Of a DNA stretch of 64,000 nt, positions 1 through 8,211 are shown piece after piece. A model generated the notes under the pieces. The model was given only the letters and a program-made list of their open reading frames with translations, searched no databases and was not told where the DNA came from. Where the stretch lies: contig CAZVUD010000002.1 in assembly GCA_964629615.1 (NCBI GenBank), positions 30,838 to 94,837 of the forward strand, in the 5' to 3' direction. A program made the translations under genes and the position numbers. The stretch is from SVTX01 sp964629615 (lineage in GTDB: Bacteria; Bacillota; Clostridia; Oscillospirales; CAG-272). Each line of letters opens with the position of its first letter. Positions within the stretch are counted from its first letter, which is position 1.

Positions 1-1916
1 AGGCAGCTATGTATACTCTGAAGCGCGGAGAAGCGGGCAGAGCTACATTCTTTCCGATAACCTCCATGCACCCGTCAAGCACGACTCATGAAATGGAGGC
101 GGCATCGGGATATAAGGGATATATCGGAGCGGCTGACAAACTCTGCAGATGTGAGCAGAAGTTTAATAATATCATAAGCTCCTTGCTCGGCAGGACACTT
201 GTATTTGATAATATTGAAAATGCGACAGTCATGGCAAGAGCACTGAGATATAAGGTCAGAGTGGTAACGCTTGACGGTCAGCAGATAAATGCAGGCGGCT
301 CGTTTACGGGCGGATCTGTAAAGCAGGGCGGAGGCGTGCTCTCACGTGCAGACGAGGTGAGAAGACTTAGCGGTGAGTGTGAGGCTATCTCTGCAAGGAT
401 AAAGAAATACAATGTCGAGATATCAAAGCTTAAGGCAGATATAGACGACCAAAATGACATACTTTCCGATCTTGATGAAAGACGCGGACTTATCGAGGTG
501 CTTAAAAACACAGAGCTCGCGGCACTTGAACAGATCACGGCAAAGCGAGATGCAACACTCTCACTTGCAGAAAAGATGCGCGCAGATTACGAGCAGATGA
601 TCATTATGAGCGAAAAGTATGATGACGATATTGCCGCGCTTAAGGAGAGCGAGAGCTTGCTTGTGCAGAAGATCGAGGAGATGAGTCATGTCCGCGAAAA
701 GAAGAATTCCGAAAAGGCGGATGTTGAATTCAGACTTGAAGAGCTTGAGGGCAAAAAGACTCAGCTGATCATTTCCTTCAGCGAGAACAATAAGGACATT
801 GAGAACGCAACAGCAATGCTTGATGTCTGCCTTGAAAGAATTGAGAACTGCCGCAGTGAGCAGACTGCTCTGTGCGAAAGGATAGAGTCTTACAGATCTC
901 AGATAAAGGACACCGAGGAGAAGCAAAATGAGAACCGCAGGCTCTATCGCGAAGGCGAAAATGAGCTTTCAGAGCTTAATGAAAAGCAGAGAGAGCTTGA
1001 ACAGGGCAATATGGAGTTTGAAAAGAAGCTTTCCGAGATAAATGCCCTGATACGTGAAAAGATGGCTCATAAGGAGATAGTTTTCAGAGAGCATACGAAG
1101 AACGAAAGCAAGCTTCAATCCTTGAAGGAAGCCTACGACAAGCTCGCAGGCAAGCTTTGGGATGATTATGAGCTGACGCGCGCAGATGCGCAGGCTCTCG
1201 GATATCCCGAGGTCACGCGTGAGACCAGACCCGAATATGTAAAGATCCAGACCGATTGTAAAAACAAGCTCCGTGTTATCGGAAGCGTTGACCTTGATGC
1301 GGTGAATAAATATAAGGAGGTCAAGGAGAGATACGACTATATGTCGACTCAGATAGACGACCTTAAGCGAGCACGCGGCGAGCTTGTATCCATAATACAG
1401 AAGCTTGAGGAGGAGATGAAGAGCGCATTCATATCCTCGTTCGATCAGATAAATGAGAATTTCGGCAAGACGTTTTCAGATCTTTTTGGTGGCGGACATG
1501 CGGAATTGTGTCTGAGCGACCCTGAAAATGTGCTGGAGAGCGGAATTGAGATAAAGGCGGCACCTCCCGGAAAGATAATCAAAAATCTCATGCAGCTCTC
1601 AGGCGGAGAGCAGGCATTTATCGGAGTTGCGCTGTTCTTTGCAATACTGAAGGTCAATCCCACACCGTTCTGTATACTTGACGAGATCGAGGCTGCACTT
1701 GACGAGGTCAATGTAGAGCGACTTGCTCAATACATAAAGAGATACTCGGACGGAACGCAGTTTATTATGATAACTCACAGAAGAGGTACTATGGCGGCGG
1801 CTACAAGACTTTACGGTGTAACCATGCCCGAGCACGGTATCTCAAAGATACTTACATTGGATATACGCGATATAGAGAAGAATAAGGAGGGCGAATGGAA
1901 TGGCATTTTTGAGTAA
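1..1916 (+). CDS. smc: Chromosome segregation protein SMC, C-terminal part (5' truncated by window edge)
   Basis: SMC ATPases form the condensin ring that compacts and segregates the chromosome. The reading frame is open to the left edge, so only the last ~637 residues are present. The first ~110 residues are the hinge (GRATFFP, then the glycine-rich GGSFTGG). A Glu/Lys-rich coiled-coil return arm follows to about residue 460. The C-terminal head carries the ABC signature LSGGEQ and the Walker B segment CILDEIEAALDE, followed by the THRRGTM switch region. Most SMCs read LSGGEK here, so Gln is a small variation. The stop overlaps the ftsY start by 17 nt, the usual smc-ftsY coupling. Identity is certain; the ATG at base 9 is internal and not a start. 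Confidence 0.97.
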   Translation, partial: AAMYTLKRGEAGRATFFPITSMHPSSTTHEMEAASGYKGYIGAADKLCRCEQKFNNIISSLLGRTLVFDNIENATVMARALRYKVRVVTLDGQQINAGGSFTGGSVKQGGGVLSRADEVRRLSGECEAISARIKKYNVEISKLKADIDDQNDILSDLDERRGLIEVLKNTELAALEQITAKRDATLSLAEKMRADYEQMIIMSEKYDDDIAALKESESLLVQKIEEMSHVREKKNSEKADVEFRLEELEGKKTQLIISFSENNKDIENATAMLDVCLERIENCRSEQTALCERIESYRSQIKDTEEKQNENRRLYREGENELSELNEKQRELEQGNMEFEKKLSEINALIREKMAHKEIVFREHTKNESKLQSLKEAYDKLAGKLWDDYELTRADAQALGYPEVTRETRPEYVKIQTDCKNKLRVIGSVDLDAVNKYKEVKERYDYMSTQIDDLKRARGELVSIIQKLEEEMKSAFISSFDQINENFGKTFSDLFGGGHAELCLSDPENVLESGIEIKAAPPGKIIKNLMQLSGGEQAFIGVALFFAILKVNPTPFCILDEIEAALDEVNVERLAQYIKRYSDGTQFIMITHRRGTMAAATRLYGVTMPEHGISKILTLDIRDIEKNKEGEWNGIFE

Positions 1917-3160
1917 GCTGTTTGGAAAGAAGAACAGGGACGATATAGATGCAGAGCAAAAAGAAGATCTGACTGACGGCATAGCTGATGATATGACCGA
2001 TCCCGAGGATATCGAAAAGATCGAAGAACCCGAAGATGTCGAAGATATTGANNNNNNNNNNNNNNNNNNNNNNNNNNNNNNNNNNNNNNNNNNNNNNNNN
2101 NNNNNNNNNNNNNNNNNNNNNNNNNNNNNNNNNNNNNNNNNNNNNNNNNNNCGAAGATGTCGAAGATATTGAAGATATCGAAGAAGCTGAAGACCTCGAC
2201 GATGTTGAAGAATCCGAAGAATCAGAAGAACCCGAAGAATCCGAAGAGACGCGTCAATCATTCTGGCAAAAGCTCAAGGCAGGACTTTCAAAGACGAAAA
2301 ATGCACTTTTCGGTCAGGTCGATGAGTTGCTTAAAAACTTTGTAAAGGTAGACGAGGACTTACTTGAAAGCCTTGAAGAGCTGCTGATAATGGCTGACCT
2401 CGGCGTTGAGGCAACAGAGGATATAATCGATCAGCTCCGCGACAGAATAAAGGACGGCAGACTTAAGGAAAAGGATCAGGTCATGGATGCTTTGAAGGAG
2501 ATAATCACCGATATGATCGGAGATCATCAGCCGCTGTGCCTTGAAACAAGCCCCTCTGTAATACTCGTAATAGGAGTGAACGGTGCAGGAAAGACAACAT
2601 CTATCGGTAAGATATCCAAGAGATTGCGCCTTGCAGGCAAAAAGGTAGTAGTTGCAGCGGCTGATACATTCAGAGCGGCGGCAATAGATCAGCTTGAGGT
2701 CTGGTGTGAGAGAGCGCGTGTGGATATGATAAAGCAGAGTGAGGGAAGCGATCCTGCGGCGGTCGTATTCGATGCCATAACTTACGCAAAGAAAAAGCAA
2801 GCCGATGTGCTTATAGTTGACACTGCAGGCAGACTTCAGAACAAGACAAATCTGATGAATGAGCTCTCCAAGATAAACAGAGTCATTGACCGCGAGCTTC
2901 CCGGTGCATCCAGAGAAAATCTGCTTGTACTTGATGCAACGACAGGTCAGAATGCCATAATTCAGGCAAAGGAATTTTCCAAGGCGGCAAGCATTACGGG
3001 CATTACGCTCAATAAGCTTGACGGCACGGCAAAGGGCGGTATTGTTATTTCCATAAAGAAAGAGCTCGGTATTCCCGTTAAGTTTATAGGCGTTGGCGAA
3101 AAGATAGACGACATGAGAGAATTTGATGCTCACGATTTCGTTGAGGCATTGTTTGATTGA
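1900..3160 (+). CDS. ftsY: Signal recognition particle receptor FtsY (interrupted by assembly gap)
   Basis: FtsY is the membrane-associated GTPase receptor that docks SRP-ribosome complexes to the Sec translocon. The ATG at 1900 lies inside the end of smc and opens MAFLSKLFGKK. An acidic A domain rich in Glu/Asp follows, then the helical N domain and the NG GTPase with GVNGAGKTTSIGK (G1), DTFRAAAIDQLE, DTAGRLQNK (G3) and LNKLDGTAKGG. A 100-N gap falls inside the repetitive acidic stretch and changes the apparent frame. The 21 bases before the gap (2031-2051) are identical to the 21 after it (2152-2172), and merging them restores one frame of about 379 residues, a normal FtsY length. rdgB starts 7 nt downstream. 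Confidence 0.95.
2052..2151. other. Assembly gap (100 N) inside the acidic repeat of ftsY
   Basis: Exactly 100 N, a conventional placeholder for a gap of unknown size. Both flanks are GAAGAT-type Glu/Asp repeats and end in the same 21-base sequence, so the contigs probably overlap rather than being separated. The frame on the left and right differs by one only because of the placeholder length. Confidence 0.95.
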
Positions 3161-3167
3161 GGTATAT

Positions 3168-3773
3168 ATGAAGATAGTTCTTGCATCAAATAATCCAAAA
3201 AAGAAAAAAGAGCTTTACACATTGCTCTCACGTTATATATCGGATATAGAGATACTTTCGCTTTCAGATGTCGGACTTGAGGGAGATATCGAGGAAAACG
3301 GAGCAACATTTGAAGAAAATGCGCTGATCAAGGCAAATTATGCCGCCGCGTCGGGTTATATAGGCGTCGGTGACGATTCGGGACTTGAGGTAGATGCGCT
3401 CGGAAAAGCCCCGGGAGTGTATTCTGCAAGATATGCAGGAGAGCATGGGGATGATGAGGCGAACAATGCTTTGCTTTTAAAGAACATGGTCGGCAAGACC
3501 GACAGGAGTGCAAGATTTGTCTGCACGATCGCATGCGTTTTTCCAAAGACCTATGGCGATATTCAGCCCATCGTAGTCAGAGGCGAGGTGGAGGGCGAGA
3601 TAACCGATAAGCGAAGCGGCAGTGGCGGCTTTGGCTACGACCCTTACTTTTACTATCCGCCGTTTAATAAGACCTTGGCGGAGGTCAGCGCTGATGAAAA
3701 GCATTCGGTAAGCCACAGAGGCAAGGCAGTAAAGCTTTTGGCTGAACGGCTTTCCAAAATGGACATAAAATAA
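3168..3773 (+). CDS. rdgB: XTP/dITP diphosphatase (HAM1/RdgB family)
   Basis: This cytosolic house-cleaning enzyme hydrolyses non-canonical purine triphosphates (XTP, dITP, ITP) to monophosphates so that they do not enter DNA. The 201-residue protein opens with MKIVLASNNPKKKKEL, the family's substrate-binding SNN..K. It contains FEENALIKA, the conserved GDDSGLEVDAL with the general base Asp, the APGVYSARYAG loop, GSGGFGYDP and SHRGKA near the C-terminus. The ATG at 3168 is chosen because it begins the conserved strand; an upstream in-frame ATG overlaps ftsY and adds non-conserved residues. The gene sits in the ftsY-nadD operon. Confidence 0.95.
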   Translation: MKIVLASNNPKKKKELYTLLSRYISDIEILSLSDVGLEGDIEENGATFEENALIKANYAAASGYIGVGDDSGLEVDALGKAPGVYSARYAGEHGDDEANNALLLKNMVGKTDRSARFVCTIACVFPKTYGDIQPIVVRGEVEGEITDKRSGSGGFGYDPYFYYPPFNKTLAEVSADEKHSVSHRGKAVKLLAERLSKMDIK

Positions 3774-3790
3774 ATTACAGGAGATAATAT

Positions 3791-4087
3791 ATGATAACAT
3801 CAAAGCAGAGAGCGTATCTTCGCTCACTTGCACAGGATATTGACGCTATAATGCAGATAGGCAAGAGCGGCATAACAGAAAACCTTCTTAAAACTGTTTA
3901 CGATGCACTTGAGGCGCGTGAGCTTATAAAGCTTTCAGTGCTTGAGAGCTGCAGCCTCACGCCCAGAGAGGCGTGCGATCAGCTTTGTGAGATACTTGAG
4001 GCTGAGGGAGTTTCTGTCGTTGGCAGAAAGATAGTGCTTTACAGGGAATCTGAAAACAAAAAGACTATAGAATTGCCAAAGAAATAA
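3791..4087 (+). CDS. yhbY: YhbY-family (CRM domain) RNA-binding protein
   Basis: A 98-residue single CRM-domain protein of the YhbY/YqeI family, which binds RNA and associates with the large ribosomal subunit precursor. It shows MITSKQRAYLRSLAQDI, the GxxG-type MQIGKSGIT loop, an alpha/beta core and the final VGRKIVLYRES strand. The start follows a GGAGAT ribosome site 17 nt behind rdgB, and nadD starts 3 nt after its stop. The yhbY-nadD-yqeK-rsfS order is a classic Firmicutes arrangement joining ribosome assembly to NAD synthesis. Confidence 0.93.
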   Translation: MITSKQRAYLRSLAQDIDAIMQIGKSGITENLLKTVYDALEARELIKLSVLESCSLTPREACDQLCEILEAEGVSVVGRKIVLYRESENKKTIELPKK

Positions 4088-4090
4088 GAT

Positions 4091-4702
4091 ATGAGGATAG
4101 GAATATTTGGCGGAACCTTTTCCCCCGTGCATAACGGACACGTAAGCGCGGCTCGCGCCTTTGCAGAGCAGATGTGGCTTGACGTGCTGTTCATCATTCC
4201 CACAGGACTTACACCTCACAAGGAGATGAGCGACGGCGCGACGGCGCTTGACAGGCTTACCATGTGCTCACTTGCATTTGAGGGCATGGACGGAGTCATT
4301 GTAAGCGATCTTGAAATAAGACGCAAGGGAAAGAGCTTTACGGTGGACACCTTGCGCGAGATATATCATCCTGACAACAGGCTGTTTTTGCTTTGCGGAA
4401 CAGACATGATGCTCACGCTTGACACATGGAAGGATGCCGATGAGATATTTAAACTCTCATACCCCGTATATATAAGACGTGAGGATGACGAGGCACTCAC
4501 CGAGCTGATAATCAAAAAGAATGCTGAATATAAGCAAAAATACGGCAAGATAGTTACAAGGATAGTTGCACCCCCGGAGAAGATATCCTCAAGTGAGATA
4601 CGCGGAAGGATAAAGGTCGGTGCTTCCATCAGAGATCTTGTACCAGAAAAGGTGGCGCAGTATATTGAGGATAGGGGGCTTTACCGTGATGAAGATAACT
4701 GA
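4091..4702 (+). CDS. nadD: Nicotinate-nucleotide adenylyltransferase
   Basis: NadD transfers AMP from ATP to nicotinate mononucleotide to give deamido-NAD, the penultimate step shared by de novo and salvage NAD synthesis. The 203-residue sequence has the nucleotidyltransferase signature GGTFSPVHNGH (residues 7-17, HxGH-type ATP site), PTGLTPHKE for nicotinate binding, GTDMMLTLDTW and the late SSSEIRGRI motif. The start lies 3 nt behind yhbY. The end overlaps the start of the HD-domain gene by 14 nt, implying translational coupling. Confidence 0.95.
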   Translation: MRIGIFGGTFSPVHNGHVSAARAFAEQMWLDVLFIIPTGLTPHKEMSDGATALDRLTMCSLAFEGMDGVIVSDLEIRRKGKSFTVDTLREIYHPDNRLFLLCGTDMMLTLDTWKDADEIFKLSYPVYIRREDDEALTELIIKKNAEYKQKYGKIVTRIVAPPEKISSSEIRGRIKVGASIRDLVPEKVAQYIEDRGLYRDEDN

Positions 4703-5339
4703 CGAGATGCTGGACAGATTAAGAGAAAGTATTTCTGTATGCATGGGCGAGAAAAGATACCTGCATACCTTGGCAGTTGAGAAAATGGCGGAGAGAATGG
4801 CGCTTATATATTGCCCTGATGAAAGAAACACTCTGCGAGCCGCGGCACTTTTGCATGATATTACAAAGGAGCTTGACCTTGATGCACAGATAGAAATGTG
4901 TAAAAAATACGGTGTGGAGTATGACAGCGACAATATTGCCGCGAAAAAGACCTTCCACGCTATGACAGCGGCGGCACTTATAGAGGACAAATACCCAGAA
5001 TTGTACTCTGATAACATATACCTTGCGGTGAGATATCACACTACGGGCAGAGCAGGCATGAGCTTGTATGAAAAGATCATATATCTTGCCGACTACATCG
5101 ATGACACGAGAATGTTTGATGAATGTGTCATGCTCAGGGATATGTTCTGGAGCGCGGATATAGAAAATATGAGTCAGTCTGAGAGGCTGGAGCATCTTGA
5201 CTTTGTGGTACTCAAGTCGCTTGATATAACCATTTCCGATCTTGTTGCAGACGGAAAGGTGATAAACAAGGATACCGTAGCTGCAAGAAACTTTATTTTA
5301 AAGGAATTAAATAAAAGAAAGGAAAATATTCATGGATAA
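4689..5339 (+). CDS. yqeK: YqeK-type HD-domain bis(5'-nucleosyl)-tetraphosphatase (symmetrical)
   Basis: YqeK enzymes hydrolyse diadenosine tetraphosphate to two ADP and control levels of this stress nucleotide. The 216-residue protein shows the HD superfamily metal motifs: H in KRYLHTLAVEKMA, the HD pair in AALLHDITKE, and further His/Asp residues in FHAMTA, RYHTTGRAGM and YLADYIDD. The start is set at ATG 4689, beginning MKITDEML; the longer upstream reading overlaps nadD with non-homologous sequence, and a GTG at 4686 is also possible. It overlaps rsfS by 8 nt. The NadD-YqeK pairing is conserved in Firmicutes and is sometimes a gene fusion. Confidence 0.93.
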   Translation: MKITDEMLDRLRESISVCMGEKRYLHTLAVEKMAERMALIYCPDERNTLRAAALLHDITKELDLDAQIEMCKKYGVEYDSDNIAAKKTFHAMTAAALIEDKYPELYSDNIYLAVRYHTTGRAGMSLYEKIIYLADYIDDTRMFDECVMLRDMFWSADIENMSQSERLEHLDFVVLKSLDITISDLVADGKVINKDTVAARNFILKELNKRKENIHG

Positions 5340-5691
5340 CAATACAGAAGTAAGATCTCTTGTGGGTGCACAGTCACAGGATATCGCAGACTATATATTT
5401 GAAGTGCTTGAAAACAAAAAGGGAAAGAACGTTCAGAAGATAAGCATCGGAGATAAGACTGCCATAGCGGATTATTTCGTTATTGCAAACGGTACATCAT
5501 CAACACATGTAAGATCGCTTGCAGATGAGGTGGAATACAAGCTCTCCCTTGCAGGTCTTGAGCCCATCCATTCGGATGCAGGTGACGGAAAGTCCTGGAT
5601 AGTGCTTGATTATGCACATGTTATCGTGCATATATTTGACAGAGAAGCGAGAGAATTCTACGGTCTTGACAGACTTTACAGCGAATCATAA
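5332..5691 (+). CDS. rsfS: Ribosome silencing factor RsfS
   Basis: RsfS binds ribosomal protein uL14 on the 50S subunit and blocks subunit joining when nutrients are scarce. The 119-residue product fits the family's length. It has the helical start DIADYIFEVLENKKGKN, the core ADYFVIANGTSSTHVRSLAD and the conserved end WIVLDYAHVIVHIFDREAREFYGLDRLY. It begins inside the end of yqeK, is the last gene of the operon and is followed within 5 nt by a strong terminator. Confidence 0.95.
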   Translation: MDNNTEVRSLVGAQSQDIADYIFEVLENKKGKNVQKISIGDKTAIADYFVIANGTSSTHVRSLADEVEYKLSLAGLEPIHSDAGDGKSWIVLDYAHVIVHIFDREAREFYGLDRLYSES

Positions 5692-5695
5692 GATA

Positions 5696-5742
5696 ATAGG
5701 CGGAAGCATTGCCATGAAGGGAATGCTTCCGCCTATGTTTTT
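5696..5742 (+). terminator. Rho-independent terminator after rsfS
   Basis: A perfect 15-bp inverted repeat (5696-5710 with 5722-5736, core GGCGGAAGCATT) with an 11-nt loop, followed by G and TTTTT. It closes the smc-rsfS operon. Confidence 0.93.
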
Positions 5743-5759
5743 AAAATGTTGATAATGTA

Positions 5760-5788
5760 TTGACAATTATATGCAAAAATAGTATAAT
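5760..5788 (+). promoter_or_regulatory. Consensus sigma-A promoter for the SGNH lipoprotein
   Basis: TTGACA (5760-5765), a 17-nt spacer and TATAAT (5783-5788): a perfect vegetative promoter just after the rsfS terminator and 36 nt before the next start codon. Confidence 0.88.
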
Positions 5789-5824
5789 ATAAGCGTAATG
5801 ATCTGTTGAAAGGAAAAAAGTAAA

Positions 5825-7222
5825 ATGAATAGCTCAAAGATAAAAAAGGCGATATGCATACTTGCGGTAATGTCGCTTTGCCTCTCATCTCTTGCTTCGT
5901 GCAATGTGATCGATATCGATGACGGAAAAGATACAGAGCAGGATATAAGCGAAAGTGCAACTGACAGCGATACAGAGATATCTGACACGGAGGGATCATC
6001 AAGCTCTGAGGAGAGCACCGAGCAGATCACCGAAAGCCCCAAGGATCCTTACGGACGCGAGGAATACAAGGTGGATGCAAATTGGTACGGCGGATATGTC
6101 GGATCATCCTCAAACAGCACCCATGCAAACAAGCTCAATACCTCGGGTAATTATTATTCATACAGCGATATAATAGATCTTGGTCCGAGCGGTACTACCA
6201 TATCATTTACCGATGATAATACAAATTCAAACGGCGACAAGCAATTTGCCGACAGAATGGTATATGTTTTCTCAACATGGAAGAGCACAGATAACGGATG
6301 GGTATTGGATAGCGACGGATACTGTGCAAACGGATATAAGGCACAGCAGACGGGAAATACCTCGGGTAAGACATATACTTATACCTCAAAAACCGATAAT
6401 GAGCGTATACGTCTGTGCTTCCGCTCAGGTCAGACGGATGAGTTCACCCCCGAAGCGTATCCCGATATAGTGGTAATGTCAACTAAAGAGCCTGTTGTAG
6501 AGAAGGGCGCGAGGAGTGACGCAGAGAACACTGTGGATTGGATCAAGAACGACAAGGAGCGAGCTTATTTCGATATTTTGCGCGGCAAGACCTTCACGGT
6601 AATAGGCGACAGCTATCTTGCAGGAAACGGACTTAACAAAAAGCTCGTATGGTCATCCTTGCTTGCGCAAAAGTACAATATGACTTATAAAAACTTCGGT
6701 GTAAACGGTTCTACCATGTCAAATTACGTTACTACGAACAATCCCATGGTAGAAAGATACGAGAGCGTTATAAGCACATCTCCCGACATCATAATACTTG
6801 AGGGCGGACGTAATGACTTCAATCAGGCTGTCCCGATAGGTGAAGACGGAAGCATGGACACGACCACCATGAAGGGTGCAGCAAGATATCTTATAACACA
6901 GCTTAGGGAAAAATGCCCGAATGCGCTCATCATAGGCTTAACTGTGTGGGAGGTAGGCGGAAATCCCAATCTTGAGGGCAATTATTGCAGTGACTACGGC
7001 AGAGCCTTCATCGATGTGTGTGAGGATATGGGCGTGCCGTATATAAATGCCATGGATCAGAGCCTTACGGGCGTGTATATGACAGATCCCGATTTCAGAC
7101 TTGAATATTGCATGAAGCCCGGAGATATAAGCCACTTGAATGAAAAGGGCATGAAGCTGGTATTGCCTGTATTTGAAAAGCTTATTGCCGAGTATTATAC
7201 AAACGCGAAGACAGATAAATAA
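5825..7222 (+). CDS. Lipoprotein with SGNH/GDSL hydrolase domain
   Basis: A 465-residue exported lipoprotein: signal peptide with lipobox LASC (Cys26), an acidic Ser/Thr/Asp linker (about 30-75), a beta-rich N-terminal module (about 80-220) and an SGNH hydrolase domain (about 250-460). Visible catalytic blocks are VIGDSYLAG (Ser263), GGRND (Asn330) and DISHLN (Asp434 and His437), so the triad is complete. Such enzymes deacylate sugars, lipids or peptidoglycan; the substrate cannot be read from sequence. Deacetylation of polysaccharide at the cell surface is plausible given the adjacent sugar kinase. A GAAAGG ribosome site and a perfect promoter precede it. Confidence 0.85.
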   Translation: MNSSKIKKAICILAVMSLCLSSLASCNVIDIDDGKDTEQDISESATDSDTEISDTEGSSSSEESTEQITESPKDPYGREEYKVDANWYGGYVGSSSNSTHANKLNTSGNYYSYSDIIDLGPSGTTISFTDDNTNSNGDKQFADRMVYVFSTWKSTDNGWVLDSDGYCANGYKAQQTGNTSGKTYTYTSKTDNERIRLCFRSGQTDEFTPEAYPDIVVMSTKEPVVEKGARSDAENTVDWIKNDKERAYFDILRGKTFTVIGDSYLAGNGLNKKLVWSSLLAQKYNMTYKNFGVNGSTMSNYVTTNNPMVERYESVISTSPDIIILEGGRNDFNQAVPIGEDGSMDTTTMKGAARYLITQLREKCPNALIIGLTVWEVGGNPNLEGNYCSDYGRAFIDVCEDMGVPYINAMDQSLTGVYMTDPDFRLEYCMKPGDISHLNEKGMKLVLPVFEKLIAEYYTNAKTDK

Positions 7223-7241
7223 TGTAGGGAGGAATGACCCA

Positions 7242-8162
7242 ATGATCATATGTGTAGGCGAGATATTAGCCGATATGATAGGCAGGAATGCCGATGGACA
7301 AATAACATATGAATGCCTTGCGGGCGGTGCGCCGTTCAATGTGGCGTGCTGTCTTGGAAAGCTTTCAACAAAATGCGGATTTTGCGGAAGCTTAGGATGT
7401 GACAGTATAGGTCATCATCTTGCAGATATTGCAAGAGCGCAGGGCTTTGATGAGCTGATGCTGCGCATGGATAATGAGCGAAATACAACGCTTGCCTTTG
7501 TAAGCATCGATGAGTCGGGAGAGCGAAATTTCAGCTTTTACAGAAAGAACACCTCCGACGCATACTTTGATGCAGACTGCGCCGAGGATATAGTAAGTAA
7601 GGCTGACATAGTGCATATAGGCTCGCTCATGCTCTCGATTGAAAGCGGCAGGAGCTTTGCGCGAAAGCTCATTGATCTTGCACATGCACACGGAAAAAGG
7701 GTCAGCTTTGATGTAAATTACCGAGATGATATATTTTCTTCCTCCAAGGAGGCGGCAAGTGTATATCTTGAATATGTAAGGTTTGCTGATATCGTCAAGC
7801 TGTCCGAGGATGAGATACGCATGTTTTCTTGTGCGGAGAGCTTTGAGGATATGCTTATAGATATCGCGGGAGATGAAAAAACGGTATTCCTTACTCTCGG
7901 CGGACGCGGAAGCATGGCGTGCCTCAAGGGAAAGATATATACACAGCCAAACATACATGTTTCCATGGTAGTGGATACCAACGGTGCAGGCGATTCGTTT
8001 ATGGCAGGTGCTTTGGCGGCGATTGACGACGGTGAAGAGGATATGCAAAGGATACTTCGTTTTGCCAATGTCTGCGGAGCCTTGGCGGTATCACAAAAGG
8101 GAGCATACCCCATGTGGAGCTCTTATGATGCAAAAGAGCTTTACGCACGCGCATATACATAA
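7242..8162 (+). CDS. PfkB-family carbohydrate kinase (fructokinase-like)
   Basis: A cytosolic ribokinase/PfkB-fold sugar kinase of 306 residues. It shows the N-terminal glycine motif GGAPFNVACCLGKL, GSLGCDSIGHHL, substrate-lid strands, and the C-terminal PfkB signature DTNGAGDSFMAGAL with the catalytic Asp and anion hole. GGAPFNVA is typical of fructokinases, so fructose 6-phosphorylation is the best guess. The start at 7242 follows GGGAGG by 9 nt; the longer reading overlaps the preceding lipoprotein. It lies 19 nt behind that lipoprotein and is likely co-transcribed. Confidence 0.87.
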   Translation: MIICVGEILADMIGRNADGQITYECLAGGAPFNVACCLGKLSTKCGFCGSLGCDSIGHHLADIARAQGFDELMLRMDNERNTTLAFVSIDESGERNFSFYRKNTSDAYFDADCAEDIVSKADIVHIGSLMLSIESGRSFARKLIDLAHAHGKRVSFDVNYRDDIFSSSKEAASVYLEYVRFADIVKLSEDEIRMFSCAESFEDMLIDIAGDEKTVFLTLGGRGSMACLKGKIYTQPNIHVSMVVDTNGAGDSFMAGALAAIDDGEEDMQRILRFANVCGALAVSQKGAYPMWSSYDAKELYARAYT

Positions 8163-8177
8163 AATCCACATAAAAAG

Positions 8178-8211
8178 TCGGGACAGATGATACATCTGTC
8201 CCGATATTTTT
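8178..8211. terminator. Bidirectional terminator between the sugar kinase and the activase gene
   Basis: A 12-bp stem TCGGGACAGATG (8178-8189) pairs with 8193-8204 across a 3-nt loop, with a T-run to the right and an A-run to the left. It sits between convergent stops at 8162 and 8210. Confidence 0.88.

Noticed and set aside
2001..2260. GAAGAT-type repeats as a possible microsatellite or mobile repeat
   Set aside because: They encode the acidic A domain normally found in FtsY and stay in frame with it.
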